Assembly (NCBI GenBank): GCA_041685645.1
Contig: JAWLFI010000098.1
Span: forward strand, 1 to 10,302
Source of the DNA: JAWLFI01 sp041685645
GTDB lineage: Bacteria > Bacteroidota > Bacteroidia > Chitinophagales > Saprospiraceae
Length of the DNA stretch: 10,302 bases
Direction: 5' to 3'
Made by a program: the position numbers and the translations under genes. Under the pieces are notes generated by a model, which saw nothing but the letters and a program-made list of their open reading frames with translations, did not search any database and had not been told where the DNA came from. Each line of letters starts with the position of its first letter. Position 1 is the stretch's first letter. This document shows positions 7,247 to 10,302 of this stretch, piece after piece.

Positions 7247-7539
7247 AATTGCTTCATATTTTCAATACACTCATCTAATTCTGCTATGTACTTCTCCAAC
7301 TCTTTCTGAATCTCTTCTGCCTGCTCCATAGCTTTATTGTCATCTGCTTGCACATATTTGCCAGGCGTTTTGTCCTGTATCCGCTGAATTTCAGCTTTAT
7401 ATTTAACTACTTCCTCGTTTAATTTTTCGTTCTTTTTCTTCAGTTCTTCTATTTGTCCGGACAGCCGCTTGAACTCTCGACTCAGGAGCTCAATTTTTTG
7501 AATTAACTCATCTGCGCTGTTTTCTATCGGCTGCATCAT
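7243..7539 (-). CDS. Small coiled-coil protein coupled to zapA
   Basis: I do not recognise a named family with certainty. The protein has 98 residues from the ATG at 7537-7539, with a second ATG next to it (MMQPIENS). The frame can be extended two codons to a TTG at 7545, but that TTG lies inside a -7 promoter-like box, so I rejected it. Residues about 11-57 form a charged heptad-rich coiled coil (LIQKIELLSREFKRL, EELKKKNEKLNEEV). A short break at TPGKYVQADD precedes a second helix (about 68-96). There is no membrane segment or signal peptide. The 4-nt overlap with zapA suggests that it works with ZapA at the division site, like the unrelated coiled-coil protein ZapB in E. coli. This is inference from context and shape, not homology. 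Confidence 0.82.
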   Translation of the reverse strand: MMQPIENSADELIQKIELLSREFKRLSGQIEELKKKNEKLNEEVVKYKAEIQRIQDKTPGKYVQADDNKAMEQAEEIQKELEKYIAELDECIENMKQL

Positions 7540-7542
7540 TCT

Positions 7543-7550
7543 CAAATATA
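7543..7550 (-). promoter_or_regulatory. Candidate -7 box for the coiled-coil/zapA/rny unit
   Basis: TATATTTG on the minus strand matches the Bacteroidota -7 consensus TAnnTTTG. It is the best box between the pheT terminator and the next gene. It ends only 3 nt before the tandem ATG codons, so transcription would begin at or next to the start codon and give a leaderless mRNA. No good -33 TTTG is seen at the expected distance, so confidence is limited. Confidence 0.4.
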
Positions 7551-7595
7551 CAATTAAATTATCATACTTTACACCTTCTCACTCCAACACAAATA

Positions 7596-7619
7596 AGGCT
7601 GAAATTCGTATTTCAGCCT
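7596..7619 (-). terminator. Rho-independent terminator of pheT
   Basis: A perfect 10-bp stem (AGGCTGAAAT paired with ATTTCAGCCT) closes a 4-nt loop and is followed on the transcribed strand by the T-rich TATTTGTGTT. It begins 9 nt after the pheT stop codon. The T tract is imperfect, so termination may be incomplete. Its position separates pheT from the coiled-coil/zapA/rny unit. Confidence 0.8.
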
Positions 7620-7628
7620 CCGCCTGGA

Positions 7629-10067
7629 TTATCGAAGTTGCGCCCCCGTGCTCTTCTCTATTGTTTTTACAATCTTGCCCATCACCTTCTCTACATTTTT
7701 ATCCTTTAGGGTCTGATCATCGCTTTGGAGCTTTACGCGAATGGCATATGATTTCTTCGCCGACCCCAATTGATCCTCATTCTCATAGTGATCGAACAAA
7801 TGGACTTCGCGTACCAATTTCTTCTCTGCCTTGTATATCGCTCGCTCTACTTCTTCAAAGCTCACTCCCTTATCCAATACCAATGCCAAATCGCGCTCCA
7901 CTGCCGGATACTTGTTCAAAGGCTCAAAGATAAACTCTTTGGCGCGCACGGCATCCAAACAACGATCCCAGTGAATATCTGCACAAAACACTTCGGCATC
8001 TATGCGATACCCGGCAAATTTATTTCTCACCTTACCCAACTCGGCCAGTACCTGTGGCCCTCGGTGCCAACGCTGACCGTAGGACAAAACCGGATGATCC
8101 TCAATCTCGCTCACCTGAAAACCATCCAAGCCCAAACAATCAAATACTCTCAAAGCATGTGCCTTTATATCGAAAAAACTCACCTCCTCTTCCGTTGAAG
8201 CAAAACGAGAATCAACCATCCGACGGCCCATAATTCCTATACTCAGTCGCTCCTCTTCTTTCCACTGATCGGCCGGATCCTTGTAATAAATCCGCCCCAA
8301 CTCAAATAAGCCCAGATCTCGCTCCTGCCGATTGCTGTTTCTCGATAAATTTTGAAGCATGGAAGAATACATCTCCCGTCGCATCGCATCTAATTGCTGA
8401 TTCGAGGTATTGTTGACCGCTACCGTTCCCTCTGTCCATTCTTCTCCTTCGTATAAGCTGGCATTGACCAGAGACAGACTCATCGCTTCACTCAATCCGG
8501 CACCGTTGAGACTATAACTCACCTTATCTCTGTAATCATAGACGGTCGGAAAGCTAGTGGCTTGCAAGGGCATCCGCGCTTGATCCGGCACCGGAATATT
8601 ATCCAGACCATAAATGCGCACCACCTCCTCAATCACATCTACTTCTCTCAATACATCCGGCTTGTTGGTCGGGATTTGCAACAAAATTCCCTCCTCGCGA
8701 TCCTCTAGGACCGCCATCTGAAGTTGCTGACAGATTTCCTTCACCTGAACTGCACTCAATCTCACACCCAGGTAGCGACGCAGCTTTTCATAACTGAGAA
8801 ACACCTCCGGATGCGGCAATCCCTTCGGCTGAGTATCAAAGACGCGCGACACCACTCGGCCGCCCACCGTCCGCAAAATCAAATCGACCGCCCGATTGAG
8901 AGCGGCAATCACGCGATTGGGATCTGCACCCTTTTCATAGACCTTCGCGGCATCTGTCCGCAAATCGTGATGCATCGATGCCTTTCGAATCGCCTGCGCA
9001 TCAAAATATGCCGACTCAATAAATACGCTTTTCGTTCCCTCACTAACTCCACTGTCCACTCCGCCAAATATTCCACCCATGCACATCGGCTTTCTCTGCC
9101 CATCACAAATCATAATTTCCTCTCCCGTCAACTTGATCTCCTCCCCTTCTAAACTGGTAAATACCGTGCCGGAAGGCAAGGTATCGACGATAATTTTTTG
9201 CCCATCAATGACAGAATAGTCAAAAGCGTGCAGCGGCTGACCCATCTCGTGAAGTACATATTGCGTAATATCCACAATATTATTGATCGGCCTCAGACCG
9301 ATACTACTCAATTTATCTGCGATTTCCGGCTCAGATGGTCCCACCTCAATATCTGCAATCAGAACGCCTGCATAGCGTGGACAGAGATCTGTTCGCTCCA
9401 CCAAAATATCCATGGGCAACTCCTCTTTCGCCCCGGGAACCGCCGGCGCTCTCGGCGTCCTTAGACTGACGGCCCTGTCCTCATTCGTATTGATATAAGC
9501 CGCTAAATCTTCCGCCACGCCCAGATGACATACCGCATCTGCCCGATTCGGCGTCAAATCGATATCTATAATATAATCCTCCCGAACCTTTACATAATCA
9601 CTCAGGGGCCGACCGACTTCAGTGTCCGGCGACAAAACCATGATTCCGGCGTGATCCTCACTAATTCCCAGCTCGTCTTCTGCACAGATCATTCCTTCCG
9701 ATACCTCCCCGCGTATCTTTCCACTCTTAATCTTCAATTCGCTCCCATCCGAAAAATACAATTGAGTACCCACGGTGGCCACGGCTACCTTCTGTCCTTC
9801 AGCAACATTCGGGGCGCCACAAACTATGGATAATGGCTTCCCAGCCCCTATATCGACCTGAGTCAATTGTAAACGATCCGCATTGGGATGAGGCTGGCAA
9901 CTCAAGACCTCTCCCACTACAACTCCTCGCAATCCTCCCCTAATATTCTCTTTCTTCTCCACGCCTTCCACCTCAAGCCCTATCTCTGTCAGCATCTCAG
10001 CTATCCGCTCCACGGTCCAGGACGAAATATCGATGTATTTTGATAACCACAGATATGATATCTTCAT
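7629..10067 (-). CDS. pheT: Phenylalanine--tRNA ligase beta subunit
   Basis: This is the large chain of the alpha2-beta2 enzyme that charges tRNA-Phe; it binds the tRNA and edits mischarged Tyr. The 812 residues are a normal bacterial length and all domains are present in order. An OB-fold tRNA-binding domain spans about 43-152 (VVVGEV, HPNADRLQ, IVCGAPNV). The B3/B4 editing domain spans about 215-400, with GLRPINNIVDITQYV and GQPLHAFD at 257-283. The B5 domain is at about 415-490 (PTNKPDVLREVDVIEEVVRI). The catalytic-like core follows (about 500-700). The C-terminal ferredoxin-like anticodon-binding domain starts at about 717 with NKYPAVERDLALV. The ATG at 10065-10067 gives the conserved MKISYLWLSKYIDI opening. 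pheS is not next to it in the window. A terminator follows directly. No frameshift or missing domain is seen. Confidence 0.98.
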   Translation of the reverse strand: MKISYLWLSKYIDISSWTVERIAEMLTEIGLEVEGVEKKENIRGGLRGVVVGEVLSCQPHPNADRLQLTQVDIGAGKPLSIVCGAPNVAEGQKVAVATVGTQLYFSDGSELKIKSGKIRGEVSEGMICAEDELGISEDHAGIMVLSPDTEVGRPLSDYVKVREDYIIDIDLTPNRADAVCHLGVAEDLAAYINTNEDRAVSLRTPRAPAVPGAKEELPMDILVERTDLCPRYAGVLIADIEVGPSEPEIADKLSSIGLRPINNIVDITQYVLHEMGQPLHAFDYSVIDGQKIIVDTLPSGTVFTSLEGEEIKLTGEEIMICDGQRKPMCMGGIFGGVDSGVSEGTKSVFIESAYFDAQAIRKASMHHDLRTDAAKVYEKGADPNRVIAALNRAVDLILRTVGGRVVSRVFDTQPKGLPHPEVFLSYEKLRRYLGVRLSAVQVKEICQQLQMAVLEDREEGILLQIPTNKPDVLREVDVIEEVVRIYGLDNIPVPDQARMPLQATSFPTVYDYRDKVSYSLNGAGLSEAMSLSLVNASLYEGEEWTEGTVAVNNTSNQQLDAMRREMYSSMLQNLSRNSNRQERDLGLFELGRIYYKDPADQWKEEERLSIGIMGRRMVDSRFASTEEEVSFFDIKAHALRVFDCLGLDGFQVSEIEDHPVLSYGQRWHRGPQVLAELGKVRNKFAGYRIDAEVFCADIHWDRCLDAVRAKEFIFEPLNKYPAVERDLALVLDKGVSFEEVERAIYKAEKKLVREVHLFDHYENEDQLGSAKKSYAIRVKLQSDDQTLKDKNVEKVMGKIVKTIEKSTGAQLR

Positions 10068-10185
10068 ATATATTGTATTCTTCTATTCGCAATAAAATTA
10101 GAACAAAGATAGAAAAGGTACGGCAAAACTATCCTCCACATAAAATTCTTTCCTGCTCATTTCTGCTTCTATTTTATATTTTTTT
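10068..10185. other. AT-rich leader upstream of pheT
   Basis: These 118 nt are about 27% GC and contain no supported gene. They hold the two pheT -7 candidates and end in a T7 run (10179-10185) that abuts the GC-rich block. I see no tRNA-like or T-box-like structure that would indicate control by phenylalanine supply. Confidence 0.5.
10104..10131 (-). promoter_or_regulatory. Two candidate -7 boxes upstream of pheT
   Basis: On the minus strand TATCTTTG (10104-10111) and TAGTTTTG (10124-10131) both fit TAnnTTTG. The nearer one would give a leader of about 30 nt before the pheT ATG. Neither has a clear TTTG at the -33 spacing. AT-rich sequence produces such matches easily, so these are candidates only. 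Confidence 0.35.
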
Positions 10186-10302
10186 GGGTGTATCCCCGTC
10201 CCGCCTCCGCCGGGACCGCGCCCTGATTTCCGGGAAATGGAGGAACTCCTCTACTACAGGGCGCTCGGGGTCGGGTGCTTTCGGGGTTCCGTCCTCGATC
10301 CA
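10186..10302. repeat. GC-rich structured block, possible dispersed repeat
   Basis: This 117-nt block is about 67% GC. It begins abruptly after a T7 run and borders a leader of about 27% GC. It contains nested inverted repeats. CCCCG (10194-10198) can pair with CGGGG (10266-10270). GTCCCG (10198-10203) pairs with CGGGAC (10211-10216). GCGCCCTG (10218-10225) pairs with CAGGGCGC (10257-10264). Two small hairpins (10226-10238 and about 10239-10251) lie inside the last stem. Together they form a multibranched fold. A second CGGGG lies at 10282-10286. The block reaches the window edge, so its true end is unknown. It reminds me of GC-rich palindromic repeats scattered in Bacteroidota genomes, but I cannot verify that. 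No transposase or tRNA is visible in it. Confidence 0.5.

Overview
The window is chromosomal core DNA from a member of the Bacteroidota, possibly Saprospiria or Chitinophagia; I cannot fix the genus. The protein sequences and gene order point there: pheT, a small coiled-coil gene, zapA and rny lie together, and the ATP synthase a subunit carries a long exported N-terminal region. Start codons lack Shine-Dalgarno sequences and sit in A/T-rich leaders. Several intergenic sites match the Bacteroidota -7 promoter box TAnnTTTG. Every convincing gene is on the minus strand, so transcription runs from high to low coordinates.

Reading in the direction of transcription: an AT-rich leader and a GC-rich structured block (10068-10302) precede pheT (phenylalanyl-tRNA synthetase beta chain). 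pheT ends in a clear hairpin terminator. A second unit follows: a small coiled-coil protein that overlaps zapA (an FtsZ-ring accessory protein) by 4 nt, then rny (RNase Y) after an AT-rich palindrome. A 143-nt gap holds a good promoter candidate for the F-type ATP synthase genes atpB-atpE-atpF-atpH-atpA-atpG (a, c, b, delta, alpha, gamma). atpG runs off the left edge only a few residues short of its expected C-terminus. Beta and epsilon (atpD, atpC) are not in the window.

The genes are housekeeping: translation, cell division, mRNA turnover and energy conversion. The ATP synthase genes encode the membrane rotor and stator (a, c, b), the stator link (delta), the nucleotide-binding alpha subunit and the central stalk (gamma). 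The c-subunit residues indicate proton rather than sodium coupling. No CRISPR array, tRNA, rRNA, insertion sequence or defence gene is visible.

The least explained sequence is the block at 10186-10302. It is about 67% GC, directly beside a 118-nt leader of about 27% GC. It has nested inverted repeats that can fold into a multibranched structure, and an open reading frame crosses it to the window edge. It could be a dispersed structured repeat or an RNA element. Other points worth testing are a strong hairpin between atpE and atpF, a palindrome directly before the rny start, and a possibly leaderless promoter for the coiled-coil gene.
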